Notes under the pieces: model-generated | The model's input: the letters and a program-made list of their open reading frames with translations, nothing else | Database searches by the model: none | Told to the model about the DNA's origin: nothing | Assembly (NCBI GenBank): GCA_013396655.1 | Contig: WBMV01004765.1 | Coordinates: 965,671 to 1,029,670 of the forward strand | Length of the DNA: 64,000 nucleotides | Source: Campylorhamphus procurvoides | Lineage: Eukaryota; Chordata; Aves; Passeriformes; Dendrocolaptidae | Reading direction: 5' to 3' | Made by a program: the position numbers and the translations under genes | Shown here: positions 24,891-37,439 of the stretch, in pieces | Position numbering within the stretch: the first letter of the stretch is position 1 | How the letters are laid out: every line of letters starts with the position of its first letter

Positions 24891-26155
24891 AACAATGCTA
24901 ACTCTCTGCTCTTGGATCCCAGTTGGATAACAAGCCCAGGGACGTTTGGCTGCTGGAACATTCCTGTAGAGATTAGTCATTACTTCCACATGAGCGCTGA
25001 GGCTGCTGGCAGCTGACAGGGCACATAGGGTGGAACAGATCCAAAACTATCAAAGCTTGAGATGAAATCTTGATTCAGACCATGTCAACCGCACAAAACT
25101 TGGAGGTAATTTTAAATTTGTATGGTATTACTCATCTTGATGTAGTTTCTGAAATTCAGAAGTACACTTACATATTAAAATTAAGTGGGACAGGCTTGTG
25201 ACTCTCATGTGCCCTGTTCTCAAACATGCTGGGGACTGAATAGCAAGCAGATGCAGAAGAGGCAATGAAATTCCAGACTGAGTCTTTGCTGTAGAGGTAA
25301 GGTGTGCAGCCGACCAAGATGCTGCGAGCTAACTTCATACAACCTTACGAGACAGCCTAGTTTTAACTACTGTTGGAAAACCAGTCTAGTAATAGCCTTT
25401 CCTTATGAGATTGCTTCCCAGTGTTGGGAATGCAATGATACCTAGCTGATGTCAGAGCAGGTATATGGAGTTCACTCATAATGACAGTGCACACCCAGGG
25501 ATGGGGCGGTTCTGCAGCTGTCCCTGTGCTAAAAAACTAACAGTAAGCTGAAATGTGAGGAGCCTGGGCAGAGCAATGGTTTAGCAGCTCAGGTCCAACC
25601 AAGCCAAATCAACAATGTGAATCTGTGCCCTCAGTCATAGGTTTTTCCTTTATCCAGCATGGTTTGCCTGTAATCTACAGACCACTCATAAACTATGCAT
25701 TCCTTAAAGCTCTGCTTTCTTTTTTGTCAGAATCAAGGCTATCAGTGCTTCTTGTGTATAAATGAACAGAAATATATACAACTTAAAGTCATAAAACCAA
25801 GAGCCATGGTCGACAGTGTAGCAATGAAACTTCATTTTTTTCTCATAATTTGTCATGAGGGTTAGATTTCAAGCTAGCTCACAGACCTTTTGAAAACAAA
25901 AGTAAAGCCTGTTGGAAATAATTTTATTACTGTTTTCAGCCCTGAACTGCCAGGAGTACTGATCTCCAATAATCCATTAATTCTGTTCAAAACAAGAACT
26001 TTCTCTCCAGCAAGTTAGTCGGAGTCTAGTAAGGTTTTTCCATACCCACTATGATTTTCCTCTTGCTCCAGTGAGCTTGAGCAAGTCCCTGAAAACTCAT
26101 TGCATTTGTGCACCAAGAATTAATCTAGATCTTCACAGCATTCTGAGATCAACAC

Positions 26156-26372
26156 GTCATAGAATCACGGAAGACTTTGGGTTGGAAGGGACCTTAAAAA
26201 TGGTAATTCGAACCCTTGCCGTGGGCAGGGACACCTTCCACTAGATCTGGTTGCTCAAAGTCCCATCCAGCTATTCCAGGGATGGGGTGTTCACAGCTTC
26301 TCTGGGCAACATGTGACAGGGCCTCACCACCCTCATAATGAAGAATTTCTTCCTAATGTCTTGTCTTTGGTT
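26156..26372 (-). mobile_element. CR1 LINE 3' fragment, antisense
   Basis: Reverse complement of a CR1 3' end: 'catagaatcacggaagactt', 'gggttggaagggacctta', 'cgtgggcagggacaccttcc', 'tctctgggcaac', then 'gaagaatttcttcctaatgt'. It is 5'-truncated in the same region as most avian CR1 copies. Confidence 0.94.
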
Positions 26373-27487
26373 TCTTAAAAACACATATATACAATGAGAC
26401 AGCCATATACACAAATCCATAAGCTCTTATGGAGTGACCATATTAACTCGGATCAGGCAAAAAAAATTCAACAAGGTAGAAGGGCTGAGACAGATCACAT
26501 TTTGTGAATTCCTAACCAAGGACTCTAACTGCAACAGGTAACTTACAGATGGATTCCATGAAAAATTGTTCGCTTAAATTCTAATGGCAGAATTTTCATA
26601 TGTGAGGGTGACAAAACAAATCAAAGTATCCCAAATTGTTTTCTCAGAAGCAGGTGGCATTTTCAGCATTGGAAATTAGCAAAATCCCTGCTATAGTTGG
26701 GAACAAAGTGAGTTTGGCCTTGAATGTCTGACTCAGTATGGGAAGCCACAGCACAGGTTTCCCAGCCACACTTCTGAGCTGAGCTGGGCTTTGAGGATAG
26801 TCCCTGCTTTTTAACATCCTGCTCCTCTGGTCTCTTACTCTGAGTTGCATGAGGAAAAGTTGATTTCCAGGTGACCTAAGGGTTGTTCTCTCCTTGAGCC
26901 CAGCTTCTAAACGTGGTCTAGATGAAGTTGTGTGCCTCCTGATCTACCTTATGCCTTGGTAGGTGTTTGTCAGCACACAGAGGCAGAATCCATACTCATG
27001 CAGAACAAATCCAAGACCCCAGGAAATGCAGCTGGTATTTTTGCAAGAATTGGCCGGTTCTACAGAGCAAACTGCTGGCTCTGGTGATGTCAGTGGGAAT
27101 TTTGCCACCAATTGCAGCAAAGCCAAGATTTTACCCATTCTATTATAATGTGGATCTCAAATCCCACAGCAGAAGTGCTCTGGGGCATGTTCAGATGAAG
27201 GAATGAATTTTTTCCCTGTTATTCTGGACTGTGGTCTTCTCCTGGGCAGAATTTTCTCAATTTTAACAGACACCTAAGGGGGTTGGTGTTTGTTTAACAC
27301 TTTCAGACTGTTTCATATATAGCTTACCATGCCAATAACTCTGTATTGTGTGGAAGCAAATGGCAGAAAGGATTGGAGAAGGGATAGTTGCTCAGTGAGG
27401 AGACTAAAGAAGAGGCAGACAGGAGGTGGGGGGAAACTGGAAAAGCTTGGCATGAAATAGGGGAGCCTGATTGTAGGCCACTGAGGT

Positions 27488-27985
27488 TCAAAAGTAATTT
27501 AGCTAAGCAGATGACCGGGTGCCTAATTAGTTAATTATCCCACCATACCACTATCCCCCACATTTGGAAGAAACCCTGTTACCATCCTCATGACCTTTAG
27601 GAAATGCACAAGATGCAAAGGATCAGCTGTTCCTTCATGACAGTCCTTTTAGCAAATTAGTGGGGAAAATTGTGCTTAGCAAATATTCATTAGGGCTTCA
27701 TTTTCCATTAATCCAAAAGGAAATGTGGAGAGCCTGTGACTTCAATCATGCTGAGGCCCAGGAATTTTAATGAGCTTTAAATGGGCATCTGCCAGAATCC
27801 TGACTTCACCGTACTTCTCCTGCCAGCCGGGGGGATGAGTAATGGCTAATAAAAGGTGGGAGCATCTAGGCGAACTCCTCTCCCTAACAGGAAAGGCAAA
27901 GTTGTAATTTGCTGTGTTATGACACTGTAATTATGCCCTGATGAAGAAAACGAGAGTATTAAAAAACCCTTTCCTTCCCTACAGA
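27488..27985. other. Conserved-looking non-coding block upstream of the RRM3 exon
   Basis: About 500 nt of non-repetitive DNA rich in TAAT cores: CTAATTAGTTAATTA at 27523-27537, 'tcattagggcttcattttcc', 'attaatccaaaagg', 'ggaattttaatgagcttt', and 'cactgtaattatgccctgat'. It also carries E-box-like 'cagctg'. It lies about 1.1-1.6 kb upstream of the exon at 29050. It is the best conserved-element candidate in the window by texture. No frame is open. Confidence 0.4.
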
Positions 27986-29049
27986 CGTAAAAGGGGGAAA
28001 GTTGACTGAGTCAGGTCACAGGGCTGTAGGCATATGGACTAGGGGAAAGGAGGAAACCCTCCTTCTCTCTGACCTTTTACCCTTTTGGCAAAAGGTTGTA
28101 TCCCTTCTTCTCCACCCCTCTGAGCAAAGCAAAAATGGAGTTACCTGTTGAGGCCAGAGCAGAGCTGGGCATCAGCTGGAAGTATCGTTGGAAATAAGAT
28201 GATGAAAAAAGCCATTCCTGCCTCCTCAAACTATACACTTTCTGGCTGTTGAACATTGCAAAGGTTTTAAGCATTTAATTTTTTCAACAAAGCCACTGGG
28301 ACACACCTGCTCCCTTGTTACACAAGGACAGCATGCCTAAAATAGGAGTCAGGTTGAAAAGTTTCATTCTAGGCTATTTGACCCAGAAGCTGGTTCTCCC
28401 TTTCCTGCCCCAATATACAATTTCAATAGAGCATTTTTTGAGGGTCTCTACTTCAACAAAACCTCATATTCCAACTAATGACTCCTCTCTGAATATTTTC
28501 CTAAGCACGCTCTGCAATCTGTAAAAGTACATGTTACAACACTGAGGCAAAAGAGCCAATTCCTCTTGTTTAGTAATCTGGATTTAAATCTGCCTGTAAT
28601 CTCTCCTGCAGAACCCTCTAGAATGGAAGACATGGCAAAAATGTCCCAGTCTGGGGTAGTCTTCAAATGGAGTCAAGCTGGGGACTGAATGCAAAATTCT
28701 ACAGAACAAAATGTCCCTATAGGTTACAAGGAACATGGAAAAACTATGAACCATATTCTCTCATTCTTTATGGTGTTATTCCTCCTTTCTGCCTTTCCAT
28801 AGCCACATATGCTCGTGTATTCCTCTGTCTCTAGATTTTACCCTGAAGTGTCTCCTGGGAAGACTAATGAAGTTACTGTAGCTTCTAAGTTCCTGGCCTG
28901 CTTTGTCCATTCCTCTAAGAGTCTACAGGCTGCTTCCTAGAGGTGACTCTTCACCAGTCAGAGAGAGAGAATGCCAAAGTAAATCTCCACCATGTGCTTT
29001 CTCGTATCCTATGTCTCTTCATTCATGAGTCTTCTTTTTCTCTTGATAG

Positions 29050-29193
29050 GACCAGAGGGCTGTAACCTGTTTATCTACCATCTGCCCCAGGAGTTTGGGG
29101 ATGCTGAGCTGATGCAGATGTTCCTGCCTTTCGGTAATGTCATCTCCTCGAAAGTGTTTGTGGATCGGGCGACAAACCAAAGTAAATGCTTTG
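29050..29193 (+). CDS. CELF4: CELF4 coding exon, main RRM3 exon (with alternative donor)
   Basis: A 144-nt exon, phase 1 at both ends, encoding residues 148-195 of the visible protein. It starts GPEGCN and continues into RNP2 (LFIYHL, residues 154-159), then the first helix (DAELMQMF), FLPFGNVIS and [17 protein letters not shown]1 (KCFGFVSF, 193-200) straddles this junction and is completed by the next exon. RRM3 is the CELF domain that binds UGU-containing RNA. The main donor is TTTG|GTGGGT at 29193/29194. A second donor, TTCG|GTAATG at 29133/29134, is in the same phase and yields an 84-nt exon. That form joins PFG directly to FVSF and removes 20 residues (177-196), including the second beta strand. 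I recall that human CELF4 has the same short form. Retention after the main donor stops at TAA 29199-29201. Confidence 0.96.
29134..29139 (+). promoter_or_regulatory. CELF4: Alternative in-frame 5' splice site inside the RRM3 exon
   Basis: GTAATG after TTCG. It is in the same phase 1 as the main donor at 29194 and exactly 60 nt upstream of it. Use of this site deletes residues 177-196 and leaves the downstream frame intact. Neither donor is a full consensus match, which suits competition between the two. Confidence 0.65.
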
Positions 29194-32149
29194 GTGGGTA
29201 AAGATAACAAAACAATTAGATTCATCCAGGAAAGGGCTTTCTCTGAATACTTTACCTTTCAAACTGCTTTCTTTCTGCTTAAGCTTTATGATTTCTCTCA
29301 GTTTATTCCTGTCAATACTTTCCCCCTTCCCTCTTTCTCTCCTGATTGTCTCATGCTCAGAGTTGTGTGCGCTGCTTAGAGGTGAAGGTTTGGCATCTCA
29401 CCAGCACCAAGATGCTGCAGGTACTAGTGGTGGGCTGGAACATATTCCCCCTTGTAAGGCGAGGTGGGGAGGGTATGGGAAAGACTAAAAAACCTGGAGC
29501 AAAGTGGAGGGACCTGGGGGATAGGTGAAATGGTGATGAGATCAGAAGAGGGAGCATGTGGCAGGAGGAGAATTTCTGTACCTAAGGTAAAAAACCAAAC
29601 AGGTCATGGGGTTGAAGGGAAGACAGAGCTGTGGGGGCAGCTTTCCAGCACCTGTGATGCATTAGACTGCAAGGGAATAAGGGCTGAAAATCAGCTGAAA
29701 GCCTGGTCTTCTGGGGGGAATGGGTGCTTGGGGGATCACAGTCAGACATGCTCTGAGCTCACTGGACCCGAGGCAGACATGGACAGAGCGAGGTAGCCCT
29801 GTGCCTCACTGACAGACTGCCAGGAGGTTGGATTTGAAAGCTGCACCCTGCTCACACAGCTCTGGCCTCACCACTGGCTCAACCCCACCAGCTGCAGCAG
29901 GGGAAGAGTGCAGCCTGAGCTGCCTGTGGGACAGCAGGCAGGGACACCCCAAGCTGCACCAACAAGAGGAGGGCTCAGCCAGCTAGCAGCCATGGGGAGA
30001 TGTGTGTATGGGGTCTCAGTGGGATCCTGCTGTTTGCAGAGGTGTGGCAGTGAAGGTTCCCTTGTGGCAGTGCACCAACCTAGGGATCCTGTCACATTTG
30101 ATCCCATCCTACCTGGTGGACAGGGTATCTCCCCGATCCTTGCGCCCACCACTGGGATTTGTAGTTTCTCTGCCATCCTGCACTCTTCGCAGACCTTCCC
30201 TGAGAAGTGCAACAGGACAAACTATTGCTTTTCTTTTCCTGTTACTTGCAGCTAATCTGGACTCTGTCTCTCAGACAAACTTCCAGAGTTACGACTCATT
30301 GGAGTTTCATTTGATTTTACAGCCACTCTCAATCTCCACACTGTGCTTCCCTTCCATGCTGCCTTCCCTCTTCCCCTCCTGAATAGCCAACCTCCCAAAA
30401 CTCTTACATCATCCCTTGCTAGTTATGGTGCATGTCAGACAGTACTTCAAGAGTTTTGTGCCCTTTCTCTATGCACAGTTCCTCCTGCACATGCACAGGG
30501 ATTCTGAACAGGCTATTTGCCCCTCTGTTTGAAGGAGTCCTGAGCCCTGACAAGAGGGACACAGCACTCTCCTGCACCAGGAGCCACTGGGCTGCAGCAC
30601 TCTCAAGTACTGTAGGAATGAAGGACAAAGAGTTTGGTGTGCAGAGACAGTAAGGAAAGTCAAGTGAGAATTCAAAACTATGAATTAACTCCATTCTCTC
30701 CAGAGCCCACCTGCTTTATAGAGCTCCTACAATATAAGAGCTCACAACAAGATAAATAGACCAGCACAGCTCTAGGTGACATTGAAAGCTAGTGCTCCAA
30801 GGAGATCCACAGATTAGAAATGGACTTTTGGCAATGAAATTGTCATCAATATGTAGAGGAATACTGAGCCTGATTCTCCACATATTGGCAAGGGGTAAGA
30901 CCAAAGGTAACTGGAGAAATGAGGTGAAAGCCAAGTCCAGAAAGGGAGAATATCTTCTGGACAGGTATTAGTCTTATGGCCACTCAGCTTAAAGGCTCAT
31001 GGCTACAAGACTTCATGAGGATAGTGACACATACCTAGTTTGTGGAGCAAGGTTTTGGGGCTGTTTTATTGCTGTTTCCAAGGTACTGTGAGGTCAAGGT
31101 TGATAGGTGAGCAGGAAACGAGGGATCTTAGCAGAAATTTGTTTTAACATTGAGTCTCACTGGAAGAGACTAAAAATCAGCTTGTTGGAGGAAGTAAACT
31201 CCAAAACTTATTGTGGGATATTGAAGCCTGGAATCAAAAGGTGCCCTGTGGAAGTGTCAACTCAAACACATAGGCAAATAAATGAGGAGATTGCTAGTGG
31301 ATCTTAGTCACCTCATATTAGCTTCTGAGACACAAATACCCAAGTCCAGTCAGTTTTGGGTCCCAAGTGTCAAGCCCCAGATTTCTTTGGATTTAACTTA
31401 ATTACCCATAGAGCTGAGTGCCTGCTGGGACTTTTGGTCTCAGACAAAGATGTTGACTATGATGACATGTGCACCAGCCTCAGAAGGATAGAAATAGCAG
31501 AAGTACAGGTATCTAATTATCACAGGTATGTCATGCTGCATTTCAAAATCTCCCACCCTGCTGACCTTCAGCTTTAAAGCAGTGTAAAAATATAAAGGGT
31601 GGTACAGAAAATCAGGCCTTTCATTTGTTGTGCTATGTCCGCTGAAGCTGGAATGCATTGTAAATTTCTGTTCAGGAAGTAATTTTAAATAAAAAAATAA
31701 ATTACTTTTTCCTAAAGAAATAGAAGGGACTTTATTAACTTTGAAAGTAAGAAAACTCTTTTCCTTTCTGCTTAAACATTTCCCAAAACTCAACATGTAA
31801 GAACATAGCATTTGCATTCTGTTTCACTTTTTTTAACCCAGCTAGAGCTCTACAACTGCTAGCCTGGGGGGACAATTCTGTCTGGCCCCAGAAAGATATT
31901 CCACCATTATATGACCTTTTAAAATATATCTGCTATGCAGATACCAAATAAATTGCTGTAACAGAGTCTAGCCTCAGGTTGTCGAGAAATTGTCAAGAAG
32001 TCCTGCTTTAGACAAACTCAAAAAACTCTATGAAGAAAAATGTCACCAAGTTTTTTTCCATAGGAACAGTAAAAACTTCATTTGCTGCTTTTGTCTCACT
32101 GTTAAACTACCTGTAAGCAGCTGGCCAAAACTGAATGAGTCAGTAGAGC

Positions 32150-32627
32150 AGCATGTCAAAATAGAATCTCGGAGGGCCATAAAGATTATCAGGAGGCTGA
32201 AGCACCTCTCCTATAGAGACAGGATGAGAGAGTTGGGGTTGTTCAGCCTGGAGAAGAGAAGGCTCCAGGGAGACGTTATAGCACCTTCTATTATATAAAG
32301 GGGCTAAAAGAGAGATGGGGAGGGATTTTTAAAAGAGTATTTAGTAATAGAACAAGGGGGAATGGCTTTAAAATGAAAGACAGGATATTTAGCTTAGGCA
32401 TTAGGAAGAAACTCTTGACTGTGAGGGTGGGGAGGCCCTGGCACAGGTTGCCCAGAGAAGCTGTGGATGCTCCATCCCTGTGAGTGTTCAGGGCCAGCCT
32501 GGATGGGGCTTTGAGCAGCCTGGTGTAGTGAAAGGTGTCCCTGGCCATGGCAGGGAGGTTGGAATTAGATGATCTTTAAGATCTCTTCCAACCCAAATAC
32601 TTCTACAATTCTGTCATTCTATGATTT
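32150..32627 (+). mobile_element. CR1 LINE 3' fragment (longest copy)
   Basis: About 480 nt of CR1 in the sense orientation, running from 'cggagggccataaagattat' through 'gagagttggggttgttcagc', 'ctggagaagagaaggctcc', 'aggaagaaactcttgactg', 'gttgcccagagaagctgtgg' and 'tttgagcagcctggtgtagt' to the octamer tail 'attctgtcattctatgattt'. A short open frame across its start is an internal fragment of the element, not a host gene. Divergence is moderate. Confidence 0.96.
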
Positions 32628-35600
32628 TATTTCTTACTATTTGGCTCTGAATTCTCCCCTGCATTTAGAGCACAAATTTATCTCCTCTGACCACTCCTGT
32701 CAGGATAGTGTCAGGGCAACCACAGGAGTGTTAGGAAGAAAGTGAAATCAGCCAGAAGCCTTTTTCCTCGTTTCTGGAGTACGTGATCCTGCAGAGAGCC
32801 ACTAGCACCTGCTAAAGAGACTGTGGTTGGTCTGGAAGCCTTTGACTTTCCCAATTCAGAGGCTACTGACAAGGAGCACAGCAAACACCAGTATCATATA
32901 TATAACACCGGTATCATATGCCAAAAAAAACCCCAATGTCGTATATAAAATGCGAAAGTGCTTAAAATATGTATGTGGTTTTCCATAGCAGGACTGCCTG
33001 CTGTAGTGTGTAAGATTGCCTGAGAAACCACACTGACTTCTCACTTAAAAAAGTCATTTCAAGTGGAAGGCTTCTTTGCCTTGGATTTTTCTTCTGCTGC
33101 ATACTTCTAGGCTAGCCCTAAATCCTTCATTTTCTCCTACAGCTTTTCAAACCTCTGGCTTTTATTTTCCTTCCACCCCTATCCTGATGCTGCTGTAACA
33201 TGGTCAAGCACAGACCCCCTTTTTCTTTTCCATTCAATAGCACCTTTTCTGCCCCCATAGCCTGAGCCTCCATCACACCAACCATATCGGCATCTCCTTG
33301 GTACCCTCCTCAGGCACTCCCTTCTCCACATGCTTGTATTCAGACTTACTGATTTCACCTTCACAGCTCTTCACCATTCTGCCCTTCTCCCTCCTCTCTC
33401 ACTAGTCCTTCACTCGATGCCCAGCTGGTACCTGCAGCCTCTGCACATGCACCTCTTTTGCAACCAACACATTCCTCCTGCTGGGCCATGCTGTTTATTC
33501 CAAGTGAAATGACAGGGTGACAGCAGGAATCATTGTCTTACTCAGGGAAATATTACACTTAGATACTCTTTGAAGGTAGTGACTCCCATTCTCACTGTAG
33601 GATGGTCCAGGAGGTTTTTCATGGAGGTAGAGTGTGCCACAGCCTGAATGTCAACATCCACAGGACCCCAGATCTTGTCTCTGTACAAGGCAGAGACTAC
33701 ACTAGGTCTCTCACCTTCCTACTTCATGCATGTAGGTTGTTTTTTGTGTAGGTACGCTAAATGTCAGAGGATATGAAGTGCATCTTTGTGCTGGTCTCAA
33801 CGGTTCTGGTGATAATTTTCCTCTCAATTATGCAGATAGTTTAAATGTGAGCAGTTTGTGCATGGGGCTAAAAGAAAACTCCAGTAAAAATGACACTATT
33901 AAGGCTGCTAAGACAAGTAAGCACTGTGAGAGGAGCTGTTCTTCACCATGCCTACACATGGCTAACTCTGCCGCTGTCATAGGGTGATGCTACAATACAG
34001 CCCAGAAACACTCACTGTTGTCTCATAAGACACATTTTAAGAAAGCATTTGGAGACATTAAATTAGTGAAACACAGAGACAGACGTCTTCTAGAAAAATG
34101 TCTTAACAGAGAAGAGAGAGAAAAAGATAGGTTTGGGAAATATTAATTAGGAAGGCATGACAGAAATTAGAAAAATGAGAACATGGATGGAGCAGCAGAG
34201 GTCAAATGGTTATCCCAAGGTGTCAAATAAGATGTAGATAAATTAAAGCTGGAGGAATTGCTTTACTGAAACACTTGGAAATTCATTCCTCCAGTCACCT
34301 CTTTCTGAGAGCAATAAGCACCTGGATCTGCCAGGTTTTCTCACACCATTGAACAGATGACACTCTCAGGCCAGTTCTGCCCCGTGTCCCCCACATGTCT
34401 CCTTGGCATGAGCCTTTCCCCACATCCCCTGCTTCTGCAGTTTTTCCCCCCATGGGACAGTGACTCCAGAAGAATGTCACTAACCTGCCTTATGCCCAGA
34501 GAGACACTGTGGTTTCCCTCCACTCAGCTCAACATGCTCTGACACACCAGGTCTAAACAACCACAACAGCCAAATGTTTTTCTCCTTTTCTGTGCACTCT
34601 GGAAGCACTTTCACTTTGGCAAAAGGGATGTCCCACCACATTTTGAAATGTCCCACAATAAACAAAGCAAGGAGCATTCTAGCTTTGACTGCAAACTACA
34701 AGGGCTTCTTAGGACCATAGATTTATATGTCCTAAAAGAAATGTCTTGTTTGACTCCTAGAACAACATGGACATCTAGTTTCATTCCAGATTCCTGCAGG
34801 GTCTACACTTGAAAGTTGCTAATGGGCCACCCCACTTGGAAACACATACAGTCTTCTCTGAAGATGCCAAAATAGAGAAAATAACATCACTTGATGAGGG
34901 TCATAATAGTTAATTAAGTTTGCTGTTAAATATTTCTATTCCCCGCTAAACTCTTCCTAGCTTATGAAGAGAAACTGGGGAGACAGAGGAGAGACATTAA
35001 AAGTGAGAAAGGCAATGAGAAATGAGAACTAAACACAGGAGGGGGCAAAGCTCAGGAGAAGGGCTGTGGGATGGGTAGAGCTTGTACCATGTTATTAAAA
35101 ACATGCTGTGGCAGTTAAATGCTGCAGTGTGGTGGCAAAAAGGTGGAGTGGGAGATGCAAGGCAGCAGGCAGGTCATGATGATCTACAGGGTTTCAGTCT
35201 GGAAGCTGAAACAGAAAGAAGAAAGATGTGTCAAGAGACTAGGACACTGGCAAAGCTATGCAGGGCCCTGGGACCTGGGGCATTGCATATTAGGTCTAAA
35301 GTGCATTGGCAGCACTCCATAAGACATAGGAGTGGAACAAGGGACCCAGAGGTACATTAGAAAAATATTGTTCAGCACCTGCTGACAATGTGCCTCCAAT
35401 ATACCCTGCCAAATGTGGCAGTTTCTCTTTTAATAAAAATTAAAGAAAAAAAAAAGCCAACAACCCTCCTTGGGTTTATCCAGGAATAAGGTGTTGTAAG
35501 GGAAAGAAATTCCAGTTGCATGCTCCTACCCCATATGGGTCAACCTAGCTCTGTTGCTTGGGTTCCCCTCCTTGTAGCAGTACACTGATTCCTTTGCGCA

Positions 35601-36479
35601 GGGCTTTAGGATTCATGGATGAAGGGAGTTAATTATCAGATCAAAGTTTTTTGGAGTTTATTTGTGATTCTTATTTTGGTAAACAGGAAATTCTTACCTG
35701 ATAGATGCATTATTAGAAAGGATAAGAGAGAGAGGTGTAGCTCTATTTGTTGCTGTTACCAGTACTATGATTAAGTTTGATTTTTTTTTCTTTTTACTAT
35801 TAACCTAATTTCAAATTTCCTAAGGAAAATCTCTACCTTATTCTTTCTCCATGTAGCTCATGGCATTAGGCTCTGTTCTTTACTTTGCATGACCTAGTGG
35901 CAATACATTTTGTTTCAGGTTCCTGGAAAATCTCAGATTATCATTTCCATATGGCTTCAGCCTACAGATCGAAACTCCCAGTGTAATGGAAGAAGCCACT
36001 GATTTGAGTGCCTGAGTTGAGACAATATTGAAACTATTTTTCAGGCACATTAAACATGCCTGACCCCTGGTATATTTGGGTTCTGACCAGCTCTAGTTTG
36101 TTGTGGTCCTCTCCACTCTGAAGGACCTGGCATAGGCAGACAGCCAAGGAGAGAATCATGAGGTGTCCAGCTTAGTTGGAAACTAATCCAAGGACACTGT
36201 TAGATGGGTGCTTTGAGCTACTTGAGGAAGGGGAAGGAGGCACAAAAGCTATTTGCTAGCTACTCTCTTATACTCCAAAGCAGCCAGGCTCTGAGACTTC
36301 AGGTCTGCAAAATAAGGATGGAACTCTTTTCCAGCTGATAAAGGAAAGGGTTGTGTGAGTAAGAAAGAGAAGGGGCTGTTCATCAAACTCACTGCACAGC
36401 ACCTCCAGCCATTGCAGTTGGTTGGGGGAGGCTTTAGGGGGAGGAGGAGGAGCGGGAGAAGTATTAGGGCTGTGAGCCA

Positions 36480-36620
36480 CTATTCATTTACAAACTATAA
36501 TTAATTTGATGTTTAGATTAATTTCTGATGCACTCTCAAAGGTGCACTGAAAGCATTTTTCCTTTATTATAATGTTGATTGCTTATTGGGGAGATAAATC
36601 TAACTGTCAGTTATGCACTG
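36480..36620. other. Conserved-looking non-coding block
   Basis: TAAT-rich, non-repetitive: 'actataattaatttgatg', 'ttagattaatttctgatgc', 'tataatgttgattgcttatt'. Candidate homeodomain-bound element by appearance; no coding frame. Confidence 0.3.
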
Positions 36621-36939
36621 ACTTACCAAAACTTTCAGACCAAGCAAGCATGTATGCATAAGGAACAGCTGTTTGCAGTTCTCCAGTTAAAGGGACAGCT
36701 CTGTCTTTTCCCAATAACTCATGTTAAAGAAAATCTATACATTGTACACAGGGAATTCTGCTTTCTTTTGTAGCCCAACAATTTATTAGACAAGAATATG
36801 TTAGCAGAATCCATCTTCTGTTTATCTGGCTGTCCACATGTCTATCACTATTCTATCCATCGCTCCCCACAAGTGATAAAGTCTATCCAGAATTTTATTG
36901 GTTTTAAGTTACGGATATGTGGGTGCATAACTACTCACA

Positions 36940-37115
36940 TGCACACTTAAACAATAATTTAAAATGTTCTTACTCCTGGGGTAATTAAATTGAGGAATTT
37001 GCTACTGCAGTGTCATTGTGGCTACTTCTTTAATGACCTTCAAAGGGGAAATGGTCACCATGTCAGTAATACAAATGACCAACGTTACGAGTTAACACCA
37101 GAAGAAAGGAGAGGA
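36940..37115. other. Conserved-looking non-coding block
   Basis: It includes 'ttaaacaataatttaaaatg', 'ggggtaattaaattgagg' and 'ttctttaatgaccttcaaag'. The texture is similar to the block at 36480-36620, from which it is separated by about 320 nt. Confidence 0.25.
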
Positions 37116-37399
37116 AAGAAAGAAGAAAACCAAACCTGTTAAAGTAGTTTAAAAGCTTAATGTTCTGAACTTCAAATCAGTGCATCAGCACAGGAAAAGA
37201 ACTGACTGGGCTCTTGTGTGCCTGCACAGCGTGCTATCTGCAGCCACCTCTTCTAAAAATCCCATGACATTAGACAGAGTAGATGAAATTGAATTGTGTA
37301 CAGCTGGTCCTACAGGTGCTTCAGGGATATTATAGTTTCAAATGCAAACACCCCAGTGTTTGGAAATGCCAGAGGAGGGGCTTTAGTGCTACTTTCATT

Positions 37400-37439
37400 C
37401 TGGTCAGAAGTTTCTGGTCAGAAGTTTCTGTTCAGAAGT
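37400..37439. repeat. 14-bp tandem repeat, about 2.9 copies
   Basis: CTGGTCAGAAGTTT at 37400-37413 and 37414-37427 is identical. A third copy, CTGTTCAGAAGT, at 37428-37439 has one mismatch and is truncated. A small, probably recent tandem duplication. Confidence 0.95.

Larger units (their letters stand above)
23096..29049 (+). other. CELF4: CELF4 intron, 6.0 kb
   Basis: GTGAGT donor; the acceptor 'tttttctcttgatag' follows a T/C tract. It contains an AT-rich stretch (about 23930-24060), a microsatellite joined to a possible old LINE fragment (24747-24890), one antisense CR1 (26156-26372) and a conserved-looking block just upstream of the RRM3 exon (27488-27985). Confidence 0.85.

Noticed and set aside
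31990..32298. 102-codon open frame on the plus strand resembling 'RRLKHLSYRDRMRELGLF'
   Set aside because: This is the internal translation of a CR1 3' region, a well-known spurious match in bird genomes, not a host gene.
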